The notes under the pieces: model-generated
What the model was told of the DNA's origin: nothing
The model's database searches: none
Seen by the model: the letters and a program-made list of their open reading frames with translations, nothing else
Shown here: positions 34,401 to 47,000 of the stretch, piece by piece
How positions within the stretch are numbered: the stretch's first letter is position 1
Layout of the letters: each line of letters opens with the position of its first letter
Position numbers and translations under genes: made by a program
DNA from: Osmia lignaria lignaria
Taxonomy: Eukaryota; Arthropoda; Insecta; Hymenoptera; Megachilidae
DNA length: 64,000 bases
NCBI RefSeq assembly: GCF_051020975.1
Contig: NC_135037.1
Coordinates: 3,534,001-3,598,000 of the forward strand
Reading direction: 5' to 3'

Positions 34401-37400
34401 CGAAACAAACAAGAATTTCAATATATATAAAAGTCGTTGATTAGTTTGTAAAGTGGTATTACTGTTAAAATTACTTGTTATGAATACTTGATCGTAATTC
34501 GATGCAAGCTTCATTATTGAACACGCGCAAAATTTGACAAAAGAATTTTTGACATTCATTTCATTAATGAGACGTAGCTGTCGCGGGGTTCGGCAACGCT
34601 GAACGCATTCTGCTTTTAGTATTAGTTTGTTAATTTAATTATTCCCAGCGAGAAAGCATTAAGCCGGCACGCTACGCAAGGGCATGTAGGTTAATATAAT
34701 TGAATTGTAACCTGCTTTTGCTATGCCGATGGGAATTGGCGGTACATCTGGCAATCGATCCGTATTATGCGAAAAGTACCAATGAAATATAACGGGCAGG
34801 CTGTGGCATTGTTTGCCTCCGCCCATTGTTGCCCGATAAAATAATAAATCCCAGGAAAAAGAGTCGTTGAAAATAACAATCGAATGTATTTTCTTCCTCG
34901 CAATAATTTTTGCCCGATAATACAAATATTTTGTTTTCTCGTTTGTGATTTCATCGACGATAGCACAAAGGATTGTGCTTTCTTTGACTCTCGTATCTTC
35001 GAGAAAACTTCAAAATTTCTGGCTCGAATTGGAAGTCGATGAAGAACGAAACAAGGTGGACCAAGTAGACTTTGCCAAGGTAGAAAGTCGAGTGTTTCGC
35101 CGACACGTCGACAACGTTTTTCCGTCACGATTGGCACTCGTTGAACCGAACCACCAAGACGAAACGAATTGTTTTTCAACATGCTTGAAACGAAACGAGT
35201 TCGCAAATAACGTTAAGCAACGCGGAGAAAGAAGAGGAATTCTATTAAAATCCACGAACTACGATGAACGCGCGAATTATGAATCCAAGGGAATCGCGGG
35301 AAAAACTTTTAATTAAACGCGAGTCTAATAAGAAATCCCGGTCGTAATATGTGTGGCAATAAATCCCGTTCGTCGATGCCATAAGCAGAGTAATTTTGGC
35401 GAACAGAGTAAATCTGTCCGAACGTGGAATCCCGATGTATATTTTCTTGCTGCTCCCGCGAAATATTTCTTTCTTCTGGCAAAATGCACCCCGCAACTGG
35501 CACCGGACGAACGATATTCCGGTAACGAGCTAAATATTTCAGGAATTTAATGACCAAAGAAATGGATAGTCTCCTCGTCCTAATATTTATACGATTTTAT
35601 TCGGAGACTAAACTTCTTCGCGACGAGAAAATTATTCGCGTATGGTGGTACATTCAAATTTGATCGAAGAATTACCAGCCGGCATTATACTGATTAATAA
35701 GGCTCTCTCAGTGGATTTCACGCCTTTCGTGTACATTCTGTTATCGTATTCCGACCGCGTTTCGCGAATTCCTTTAAAGTATTCGAAGCGTGCGAACGTG
35801 TCGATATGTCTTTTGTGGAAAGACTGCAATTTCTCTCGGCGTTATTGGGAATTTTCTGCATTCGAAGTAGCTGATAAACGGTGGAATAAACGTTTCTGCA
35901 TACGCTTGAAATCGCTGGAAGATTCAAGGGCATGGCAGAACGCCATCGAGCGAAGTGACGCTACTTTCTTTTATCCAAGTTTTGTTGGCAATCCTTCGTG
36001 GTTGCTTGCGACCATCAATTTGACTGGGATAGTCGAGGAAATAAATTCTTGCGCATGGACATGTTAAATTTTTAGCCGGCTGATTGCGAGCGAATTGATT
36101 AATCCGAACAGCTTGATTTCAACGTCCACGAAATTGAATCCAGCCGACAAGTCGTCTTCTTAATGTCTCGATCGGGGCAACGCGAGATTTTCTCGTTAGG
36201 ATCCCTAATTTCCGCGCCACATTTGCATTTATATAGAACCGAGACCGCAACCGTAGTGCTTTTAAATCGAAGAATCAGCTTTTCAAACGTACGGAAAGCA
36301 TTCGTTTCACAAATCAGTACATTACAGAGAATCTGTATTCAAAGAGTTAATTATTCCTGCCTTTCATTCTTTTTTAATTGTCTACCTTACGATCTTGATT
36401 ACGGTCCCCTTTGTTCGCAAGAAAGCAGCTTCTTTTCCACTGCTCAACAAAGCGATCATACCTTAAACGACTGTCGCTTACGAATTCAAGTAACCTCGGC
36501 GAGCCTGCAAGATGACATACCAGGGTCGGATGACAAACCTTTTTGCATAGTTCATGCTCATTATCTCTATACGCGTGCAAAGTTTCCTGCGTTAAATCAC
36601 GCTTATTTACATAACCGTTGGCCGAGTGGAGCCACGGACGAACTCGCTAATATCAGCGAGTTTGAAGACGACGTTATGCATACATTTAGTGTGGTGTGTT
36701 CGTGTAGCGAGCCACCATTAAACAGCTCTCAGACAACCGCTTCTGTACTCGGCCACTTCCTGTCCTGTTATCGTTCGAACGTTAATTTCAAACCGCATTC
36801 CCTCATTGTTTATTCACTGCCGTTATTTATCGGGAGGATCGTTATCCGATGATGCCCCGATTTCTCCGTAAAATCAAACAAGGACGATTGTTGGTGAGAT
36901 AATCAAATGATAGAATCCTATTCCTTCAGGATAAAGAAGAATTCACGGTGTTGGTCAATAGCGACCATTAGAGACAGTCCATTCCGTAAGACAAAGTTAT
37001 TGGTCGTAATAAAATAACATACGAGTAAACTAGTACGAGACTGACCTATGCAACAATACGAGTAAAGGGATCGTGATGAAGGGATGCAACAGTGAAAATA
37101 AGGGAACCGTGATAAAAGGATCAACGGTTGGCTTCGGAACATAGGAAATTACCTGCTAGTTCAAAGGACTGTGGAAACTCGAAGACTCGTTTCGTCCATT
37201 ACCCATCCACTTCTGTTCATTGATTTATCGTTTCGATGTACAATCAAACAACTTTGCTCTGCATTTCTGGAAGTTTGATTATCCAGCCGACGTTAGTCGG
37301 CGTGTTGAGTGATCAGGGGAATTGTCAACGATAAACTTTCCAAACAATAAAGCAAAGTACCCGATATACCTGGATGAAATTAAATTAGTTACGAACAATA

Positions 37401-37976
37401 AAACAGCCAGAAAAACTGGCGATTTCCGCAAGAAGGATCCGTTAAACCGCCACGAATGTAAACGACCGAGCTGATCTTTCGCTTGTCATCCGGTCTCGTT
37501 TTCAGCCTGACTAAACTCGGATAGCGAAACGTCCTGTATAACGCGAGAGGCACGAACTCGCGACCGATGAAATAGACGAGCGTGCAAAGTGTTGAATGGA
37601 GTGAAATAAAAAGAGATACGAGACGAACGATAGAAATACATAATACGATTGCGTTCGTGTTCGATGAGCGAATATAAAACACGATCGATTTGCGACGAGA
37701 TCGTGTTCGAAGTTTCTTAACAGTTTCTTCAACATAATTTTACGAGCTAGACGAATCGACGTTATTTCCCGAGAAATGATCCGTCTTCGCTTTGCTTTTT
37801 CTATCCTCGACGCGTCGCGACGAATTTTAAACGAAAGGATTAAATTGTTTCGACGGGGATGAAATGGATATTCGTATCATGCTTAATTAATATTATTATT
37901 AACATTATTTCTATTTATTTAATTCCCCGAAAATGTTCGCGGCACCCGATTCACCGCGAACGTGATAGTGCTTTAG
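31440..37976. other. Gene-poor region, left part
   Basis: No exon with splice sites or recognisable domain on either strand. The longest frame, 36163-36852 (+), encodes 229 residues of non-protein-like composition and starts abruptly. A short perfect inverted repeat, AACTCGCT at 36641-36648 with AGCGAGTT at 36655-36662, lies inside it. Two imperfect copies of a purine-rich block (AAAGGGATCGTGATG and TAAGGGAACCGTGAT) occur near 37065-37130. Confidence 0.5.
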
Positions 37977-38077
37977 GTGTAGTAAAACCTGGATTATCAG
38001 AACTCTGATTAATAGCACGATCGATTATCAGAATACCCATTAACCGAACATCTGATTATCGAGAAACTGATTTAACG
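37977..38077. repeat. Possible degraded pogo/Tigger-type transposon end
   Basis: The stretch begins TAGTAAAACCTGGATTATCA and repeats GATTATCAGA, CTGATTAATA, GATTATCAGA, TTAACCGAACA and CTGATTATCGAG. Repeated GATTATC-GAA units after a CAGT-AACC start resemble subterminal repeats of pogo/Tigger elements in arthropods, as I recall them. No transposase remains and the opposite end was not found. Alternatively it is a homotypic cluster of GATTA homeodomain sites. Confidence 0.35.
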
Positions 38078-41000
38078 CATCATACTTCATAAAATACAAT
38101 GTTCCAAAAGCAGGGAAGTTGTAATTACGCGGAAACATCAAAAGAAGGTAAAATATTTGGTTAATTCCAGGTAAAGAGTAGCGAATATCACGGCGGGTAG
38201 CTTATTTCGGTAACAGAGAAATCGACGGAAACCAGAAAGGTCGTGAACTTTTCTTATCCTTCCTCTTTTTTTTCTTCCTTCCTTCAGACAATCGACCTGG
38301 CGAGAACCGTGGACGGGGGTGTAAAATCCATCGAGAGGAAATAACGTGGAGGAAAGTGCTAAATGCGCGGTCAGAGGAAGAATGGGCTTGGAAAAGAAAC
38401 GTCGGTAAGTGGCCCGGTAAGAACACGACTTGCAGGTTAACCTTGATTTTACCTTTTCTTCTTCTGCCTTCCGGCAATCTCTAATCTCGAGGGTTCTTCA
38501 CGCTGGAGAAAAGTCTTTGGTCGCAGAAATCGACGTCGTCCGAGCAACACCTTCGCTCCACGAATCGATTTTTCATTCTTGACCCATCCTTCTACCTCTC
38601 GCGTTTCCGTTCAATCTTTCAAAACATCAGCGAACTCGAAATCATAGCGGAAGGATGTTCAAACTGAGATATTATATTGTCGATTCTTCATTTAGTAACG
38701 CCATCCGAACGAATGTTTTAATCTGCATAGTATCTTACATTTCAAATAGGAGAAAGAGAAGCGAACGTTTAAAACCGAGAACGGTTTACGCCATGTCGGT
38801 ATTACCATACATATTGCGTTTCCATCGCGAATCACGCTTCCTTTCCCGCCAGATTTTCACACCTTTCAACCTTTAACGCAAGTTTCTAACGATGAACAGA
38901 TTTGCGAAAAGATTAAATTAAAGCGGCACAATATTGTTGCATATACATTGAAGGTGAACGAACGTTGTTTAAACCACAGCTTCGACGATATTTATTGCTT
39001 CCATTAAATCCCTAAAGTAATTGATTTTACTAATTAAAAAAAAAAAAAATTTTTTTTAATTTTCTTAATGTTTCCATTATTTTCTCTTCTCTTTATACAC
39101 ATTAAACTTTAAATTGAAATTCTACACTAACAACGCATCGAGGACATACTGGCGCAGGAGAGATAAAACAAAGCTCTGCGGCTTGAATTAAAAGATAATT
39201 ATCGCAATATGGCTTACCGGAGGGCGCGTATGTAGAACAGCAAATCGCGAGCATCCGCGTCTTCGATAATTTATCATCGAGCATTGTGGCGGAACGATAC
39301 ACGGATGGCAATACCTGTCGGCCGATCGTGAAATATGAATTCGCGGTCGGAGGCATAACGAAGGCATTTAAATGCCACGGAACCGTGCGTTTTATTCTCG
39401 TTTGCATTCTCATGCATCTTGTCCTCGACTAAATCCATCGTCCAACATACCCGCCGCGTTTCTCCGCGACTTTTCGATGTGATTTCTGGCCAGAACGGCG
39501 CGAGAAATAAACTTTCAACAAAACAAACCGCCCCTATCGTAGTCAGGATTTCGCGAAAAACAAGCCACCGTTATGTCCAGTATTGTTTGTACACCCGCAT
39601 GAAACGTTTCAACGTTATGACGAAAACTCTACGAGATATGATCGTCGATTTTTTTTTCCGAGGATAAAAAATAAAAATATCGTTAATAATTCGTTGAAGG
39701 AAATTCTTCCTCTTTAAGTACATGCTTCAACTTAACGAAGCAACAATCCTCCTTTCGATTCGAGCAGACGGTTAAGTGTATTCCGGATAATCGAAACATT
39801 CTTCAGCGAAACAAATGGGACTCGTAATCAAGAAAGAAATTGCAACTACGAAAGAAATTACGTAGGACGGTATCGAAAAAAGAAGCGAGTCGCCTCTTGT
39901 CGAGATGTAATCACGCTTTTTCTCTGCGTAACTTGTTGCGCGAATTTAACGAGACCCGTTCGAATAATGAAAAACATAATGACGGTACGAGGAGAGAAAT
40001 TGGGAGGGGGAAGTAACCAGCAACAATAAAGCGTTCTCCAAACAGTGAAATGTTTTTTCATCCCGACAGAGGAAACAGAGAGAAAGTTTCAACGATCCGC
40101 CACTGATACCGGAATGAAAGGTAAACAGAAACGATTGCAAAAACGCGAATGCACGCTGCCACTTTCGAACTGCGACCTGTTCGTGAAAAAAAAAAAAACA
40201 TTTTTCTACAAAATATACCTGCGCGTTTACACTTGTCGTATATATCCTGTACGTGTCTTGTTTTCGACTTTACGAATGGTAGCGTTTGTTCATCGTTCCG
40301 TTCGAATAGCCGAAGCCTGTTACAACATGACACTGTGATAAATTACCAGATAAACGCGACGAAACCCAGTTGCATCGTTCGAGAATAAACGCGACAGGTT
40401 TTACACGATGGAAAAACAACAGGAAATTACCACGAAGAAACGGGAAAACGTTCGATAACAGCGAAACGGATTTAATTATTGTAGTTACACGTCGCGTTAC
40501 AATTTCCATAAGAAATATGGATACGTTTGCCAGACGAAATCGAGTGTAACGTTTCATAGAAAAGTTTTAATTATTTTTTTTTTTTTTTGTCGAGTTCTTC
40601 CCTTCGCGGAGGAGACGCAAAAAAAGAAAAATGGATCATTCATTGTGGGGAAGGGTGGAACGCGAAGAAAAATCCTGTTAACGTTTTTATGGTCTCCCTC
40701 CTCGGACAACTTGGATGACACGAAAAATGATATCTCAATGAAATTAAAAAGTAATTACTTCGTGAACCGTGATTTAATTTTAGCCGGGAGCAACCGATTC
40801 AATTCTCCCTAGTCTATTATACGAAACGCGCAAGGATAAATCAGATCCTATAAAGATACCTCCGAGGAGATGCTCCACGATATCGACGTCCTCGTCGCCG
40901 AGGATTTAAGGAGAAGTTCGATGAGCGCTGCTAACGAGGGTTAAAAGTAGCTGGAAAATAAGAGCACGTCAAAAAACGAGACTGGGCTTTATCCAGACAC

Positions 41001-44000
41001 GAAGGTAAGGAGCTGGGATCATCTTTTCGCTATGAGATGAAAAAGTATATTTCGTTGCATGATAAAACGTGAAGAATGTTTGCTCGTTTTCAATGAAAGG
41101 TTAAGCAGATCTTATTTTTGGATCACCTAAATAAACACTGCTGGATAATGTAAGTATGTAGAGGGAACAATTCTCATTTTCGTATAATTAGTATGCATTG
41201 TGATCGGACGCTGCCTATTCAGTAATTAATCGATCTGGACGTACAATAGGTTATCATGTTATTTAACATGAACTTCCCCTTCCGCTATATTTCATGTTTA
41301 AATTAGCGAACACGAAAACTTGACTGTTAAACACGATACCCGGTAATTGACACAAACTTTTAAATATTCGCACAAGGGTTAACAAAATGAACATGAAATC
41401 TAGTGTATCATCTGTAAGTCAACTGAAAACCTATCAACTATGTACTCTTATAAAATATGATGTTATTTCTGGTAGTCAAGAACAGTGTTCTCTTCAAGCC
41501 ACCAACACGTAGCACTCTTTTTCCGAGTAAAATCATCAATCTTCACATTGCGGTGGATAAGAGGAAAAATTCCTCCGAGAAACAGTCGATCTAACTTATC
41601 GTCGAACTTTTGACCACGTTATTCGCGCATAGAAGATCAATTACGCTCGTAATATCAGTTTCTACCTCTTTTTTTTCTGATCATCGGTACGATACGGACG
41701 ATTATTCTCGCTTGGTTAGAGTGCTTATCGATTATAGGTACCATTCGAAGGCATTATCATCAACGAAAAGGGAAACAAATTTGATTCGACTGTAATTTAT
41801 TCGTCGAACGAAAAACTGCCGACGGTACAAAAGATACAAAATTTTCGACTTTTCAGGAGAAGACATTCATAAAAAGTAATTTTATAAATTTTTATGAAGG
41901 AGTTTTAATCATGCCATGAATTTTAACCTGGCAGTGAGTGGATAAATTGCCACATTAACTGGTCAAGTTAAATTGTATGATGTTTGCCAGTAATGTGATA
42001 GATATTTTATAAGAACACGTGTGTCGAACAGGTATTTCTCGATTTAAAGTTTTTATACTGTTCATAGATATTTCACGGTAAATCTTTAGGTCTCTGTAAT
42101 AATCTGATATAATAAATCACGGTCTACTGGCACTTCGGTGGCTTAATTAATTTGTAACGAGTTTCCACAAGTTGCGTACCGATAACGCTCGGATATTAAT
42201 CATCGTTGAACTGTTACAAAGGTTGCTCCTTTCCTTCGTTCCCGTTTCTTTCGAGTTAATCACCAGTCTTCCGTTCCTCCCGTTGTTTAACCCGTCAAGA
42301 TATACACCCGTCGGGGGTGAAACGAATTTTTCCAACGTCTCACTTTTTCCGCTCGTTTTTCCCCGGTCGGAAGTTACCTTCCGAGAAAGGTAGGGGCAAT
42401 TTTTAATCGTTCAAAAGAAAATACATTCAAAGCATTAATTCTTTTATATTGAAAAAAAAAAAAGAAAAAACGAAATATGCAAATCAATTAATAAATCGTT
42501 CAAAAGTACTAAGGAATCATCTCGAGAAGAATCGGGAACATTTATGAACGTTTTTCTGAGACTTTTTGCGATCGTCTTCATGAGAATCCAGTTCACGAGT
42601 GCATAAAAGAGCGATAGAATGGGCGTCGAGCGTATTAAGCTTCTGGATAGACGAAGAATGCTGATCGATCTTTAAGAGGCATGCAATAAGACGATATTTC
42701 ACGATCGAGATGCGGCTGAGATCGCTTGAGCCGGGATCCCGATTGTGTCGAGCTTTTGGCATTTAGGTTCGCACAATACGAGGTGTAGCTCAGCCACGTA
42801 GCATTTTGTGTACCTAGGGCATCGAGGCCACTACGGTGAAAGATTAGGGACGATTCGATCTTAAAGCCGGAACTGGAGAGGAAGATCACACCGGCGTGAA
42901 ACCCTTATGGCTCTTGTCGCGAGGAGGTCTACATCGTTTGCAGCTTTTAGGTATTAACCCCACGAGATTCTATGCTCCGACCTTTAAACTATTCTGACTC
43001 CGTGCCAGAATGTTTTCTTGCCACCGCCACAGCCTGATAAATATTAATAAGCTTCGGCGTACTTGCGCCGGTTGCGAAAGTAAATACGTTACTCGGTTCA
43101 TTTTTAAACGCCTCTACACCGTGAAATGGACCACTCTGTGTTAGATTATCATCAATACATAAACCACTGTCACATGCTACTTATTAAAAATTCCTTCGAT
43201 TTCTTTAATTGATTTTCCCCGTTGAATAGATGACCCAGTGGAAAATATGTTTTCTTCCTTGAAACGAATAGAGTTTTCAGGTGTAATTTCGAGTCTGGAG
43301 TCTGATAAGCAAGAGAGGTCGCTTAAGAAATTGTGTGGTCGCGAAATTCAAAGCAAGTCGGTAACAAGGAAGGGGCGGTGATTAAAAGCCGAAGATCGAT
43401 TTTGAGGATATCCCCGGGGCGCTATCCTGACGCGTCTGCTGTCTTGTTCTGCTTCAAGTTGCCTTATCGCCTCGTTTCGTTCCGCGACCAACCGTAATTA
43501 ATTCGACGGATGGTTTCCTCGAGCTAACTTCCTCTTGACTTTCGCGCTCCTTCGAATAACGCGAGATCCGCTATCAAAACGCTTTGTTAGCGGCCCGATA
43601 CCAAAGTAAACGTTCTCTCTTCGTTCCTCGTTTTTGCTCGGTTAATTATCATTCACGCGTGATCCGTCTCTTATCTACTTCCGCTTGTAACGGCACCTTG
43701 AATTTCACTCGAATGGTGATAAAACGACCCTTGGCGTGCAACGGAAATTATGGGAAAATTGAATCGATAGACAGAATGCAATTGCTATTTAGTTTTGTCA
43801 CATGTTTCGAGTTTATTTCCATTTAAGTAAACCGTGATTCACGATTAAACTTTTAGATGGACGTCCTCTTCGATCGAGCAAGACGTGTTTCTCCCGTCCT
43901 CATTCAACAAGTGCTCAACCGAGTGAGACCTGAAGCAAGGTTGTAGGAAAACAACGAGAAATAACACAGTATCAACGTTTGGAAATCTAAAGACACAGCC

Positions 44001-47000
44001 GCGTTTCGATTTCCTTCGAGGCATTCCGTTTCCTTCGTAAACTTTCGACGTTCTTCCGGACCTCGAGGCTGACTCGAGACTTCGCCGAGCGTTTTGGTTT
44101 GTCGGTTAACAAACTGATAACCGTACGACCCGTAACGCTTAAACGGAAACCGGCATATCGAACCGAGCGATGAAACTTGAGGGACCGATGGGACAGAAAG
44201 TTCCAATTCCATTTCCAGCTGTCGATGTTGCGATCTTGAACGTTCATCACGTACACGGTTGTCGTAAGAAAACTAATTTATTATTTTTAAAAATCATATT
44301 TTCAATTTGCCAGCATATCGGTATGTCTGCGTTTTTATTGAAATCTTTTCCAAAATTCATCAGACCACGAGCAACAAATTTTTCCCCGATTTTGTCGTGC
44401 TCTTTTCACGCTGGGGAACCGCAACAATTTCCCACGATACTGTTTCCAATTTCTTGGTCCGACCGAGGTCGTTGGCCCTGCGGCTAACGATACAATCCTG
44501 ACAGTTTAATAACATCCCCGGCAAAGTTCGCGTCCCGCAACAAATACAGCAACGTTTCCTGTATTACTTTTCCAGCTGCTCGTTTCAATCTCGCTCTACC
44601 TCTTCACCGTTCCTCTCTGTATCGTTAGGTTTTCCAGTTCAATTCACTTTTTGCAAGACGACATTACGTCTGCCGTTTCTCGCGATATACTCCTTTCCGT
44701 TCGTCAAAGTTCCGCGCGCAAACAAAACTTTACGCAAACTCGCTGGAAACTTATCGATGCGTTCGCGCGAATTACCCCGCGGGATGGGACAAAGCGGAAT
44801 CTTCAGAAAGGAGAGAGTTTCCGGTGCTAGGATCCTCGCGGAAAGCTCGTGGCAAGTTTCAGCGTTAATGCCGGATTTCGCGGGACCAGCTTTCTCGCAT
44901 TCGTAAATATCTCGGCGAACTTCTTTACGAGTTCGTATACGATCCACCGGCAGCCACTTCATCGAGGCCTTTTTTACGGCTGCCAGCTTCTTTTGAGATT
45001 CATGAGGACACGGAATGGTATCCAGTCGCTCTCACGCGCTCGCTGGGGATCCTTTATACGCGTGTTTTTCCCGAGAAGACGGAGGATACCAGCCTCGACA
45101 CTCTAAGACAAAGGGACAGGTGCAGGCGAAGAAGACGTCGGAAATTTAATCTCGATACTCCGTGGAATTCCCACGCAACCGATAAAGGAGCTGACGGTAA
45201 CGTTGTTCGAATTCGAAATTCTAATCGTAAACATTTTACGAGGATGCGCGCGAGAGACACGGAGACGCGTTTCGTGGTGAAGATCAAAGGGAATTCGCGA
45301 CGGTGTCTGGACAATTCTTTAACAGACCCTCTTTTCCTCTTTCTATTATGGCGATTGTAGCAACGAGCGAAAGAAAAGGAACGGGGATAAAGAGAACGTT
45401 TCGTTCCGCGTCTACCAGAGGACTCATTAGCGGGGCTACTTAATAGACCCCTGTCTTGGACGCGGGGATAAAGTCACAGCGGAAGATGTATCCAGGGTGG
45501 TTCAAAAAAGATGTACAAACCGTTTCTGTTTTATTTCGCTTTAACGAGATGCGAAACTTTTGCTCGCTAAAACCGCTAGTGATTTACGTCGGGTATCCGA
45601 GGAACTCCGAAACTTCAACGAGTACTTCCGGGGTTGCTTTGTGTGTTGCATAATGCGTGATTCTCAAGAGGTCATACTAAATCCAATACATAACTAAACT
45701 TAACCTTAATCTAACCGAAAACTAACCAGACTTGTGGATATTTCGCCGCGAGTAACCGACAAGATGGAATACTTGATTATATCACAGAACAAGTAGTATC
45801 TCAGGAATGTGCAGATCACCGACGCTAAGCTTTGCTCTAATTACTTTGCAGCCCCATATAAACAGAACTGAAGATTGCATTCCGGGGTATTTCTGTTCAA
45901 ACCTTACACGCGTTTAAACCTTTCATCGCGATTGTAGCCAGGTTTATCAGTTTTCAACTGCGGAGACGCGGGCTATGTCGAGGTCAGATCGAGGAAAAAT
46001 CGAGGAAGAAGGTCTGAGAAAAATGAGGGAAAAATCTCGACGGTGAAAGCATGAGTAGACAGGGTGCGCCGCCCAGGAAAAGAAGAAGAGGGAGGGTAAT
46101 CTTAGTACCCGAGGGTGCGCTCGATTCAACGTCTGGATTTTACCGATCCCTGCGACTTTTCGGCTCGCTTCTGAGAAAGAGAATGATGGGAATGGTTTGG
46201 GGCGGAGGAGGGAGGTTCGGTGTGCGTCTACCATATCGCGTACTTGTCTTACCGGCTCTCCCGAGAGACAAAAGAGCTCTCTTGATAATATAGAATATAT
46301 AAAGGAATTCGATTCTTAAGCCCCTTAATGCGATATCCTTCTTATTCGTATGCACTGCATCCAGATTGCAACAATTTCAGAGAGATGCAGATATTCCGGA
46401 AATCGATCCGTGTTTTTATTATTATTGAGCTGTTCCCCTGACATCCCATAAAAGAACACCCTACCGGCACCCTTAGTCTCCAATGCCATTTCGTCTTCAT
46501 TTCGTCCTAACTAATGACCATAAGATAACCTCAAAAGGGTCCCAGACCCTTAAATTCTTACAATTAGAATCGATACCCTAAAGTTCAGAACTTCTGCCGA
46601 GCCAAAGGATTACGTTCCCCAAGGAAGCATCGATAACAAAAACAGTGGAAACAACTGAGAATTTCTCATGGTACGCGCGTCGGAATTCCATTCAAAACAG
46701 GCGTGGTTCAGACAATTAAATAACTAATTGTTCGTGACATTAACGAATTACCGTTGAACATTAAGCAAGCCTGAAAGCACACGTTTCGTGCGTTAATGAA
46801 AGGAGAGCAAACGACTATCTGATATTCGAGGACGGTTGCTAATTAAACCACTCACACCACGCTCTTTACTTGGGTTTTTTTCCAGTCGAATAAAGCACAC
46901 CTGTAACATCCAACTTTTATCTCCGAATTCGAAAAAAAAATCTAGGAAAGAATCTGGCTTCGATCGGAAAACTTTATACCTTCGTTTAACTACTAATTTC

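Noticed and set aside
34721..35316. Overlapping frames of 161 (-) and 123 (+) residues
   Set aside because: Open on both strands at once with no recognisable motif, which is typical of CpG-rich non-coding insect DNA.
36163..36852. 229-residue open frame on the plus strand in the gene-poor region
   Set aside because: No domain, splice signals or protein-like composition. A frame of this length somewhere in 64 kb of stop-poor DNA is not very surprising by chance.
42755..42840. Possible tRNA (GGTGTAGCTCAG-like D-arm)
   Set aside because: No T-arm GGTTCRANNCC at the right distance and no acceptor-stem pairing.
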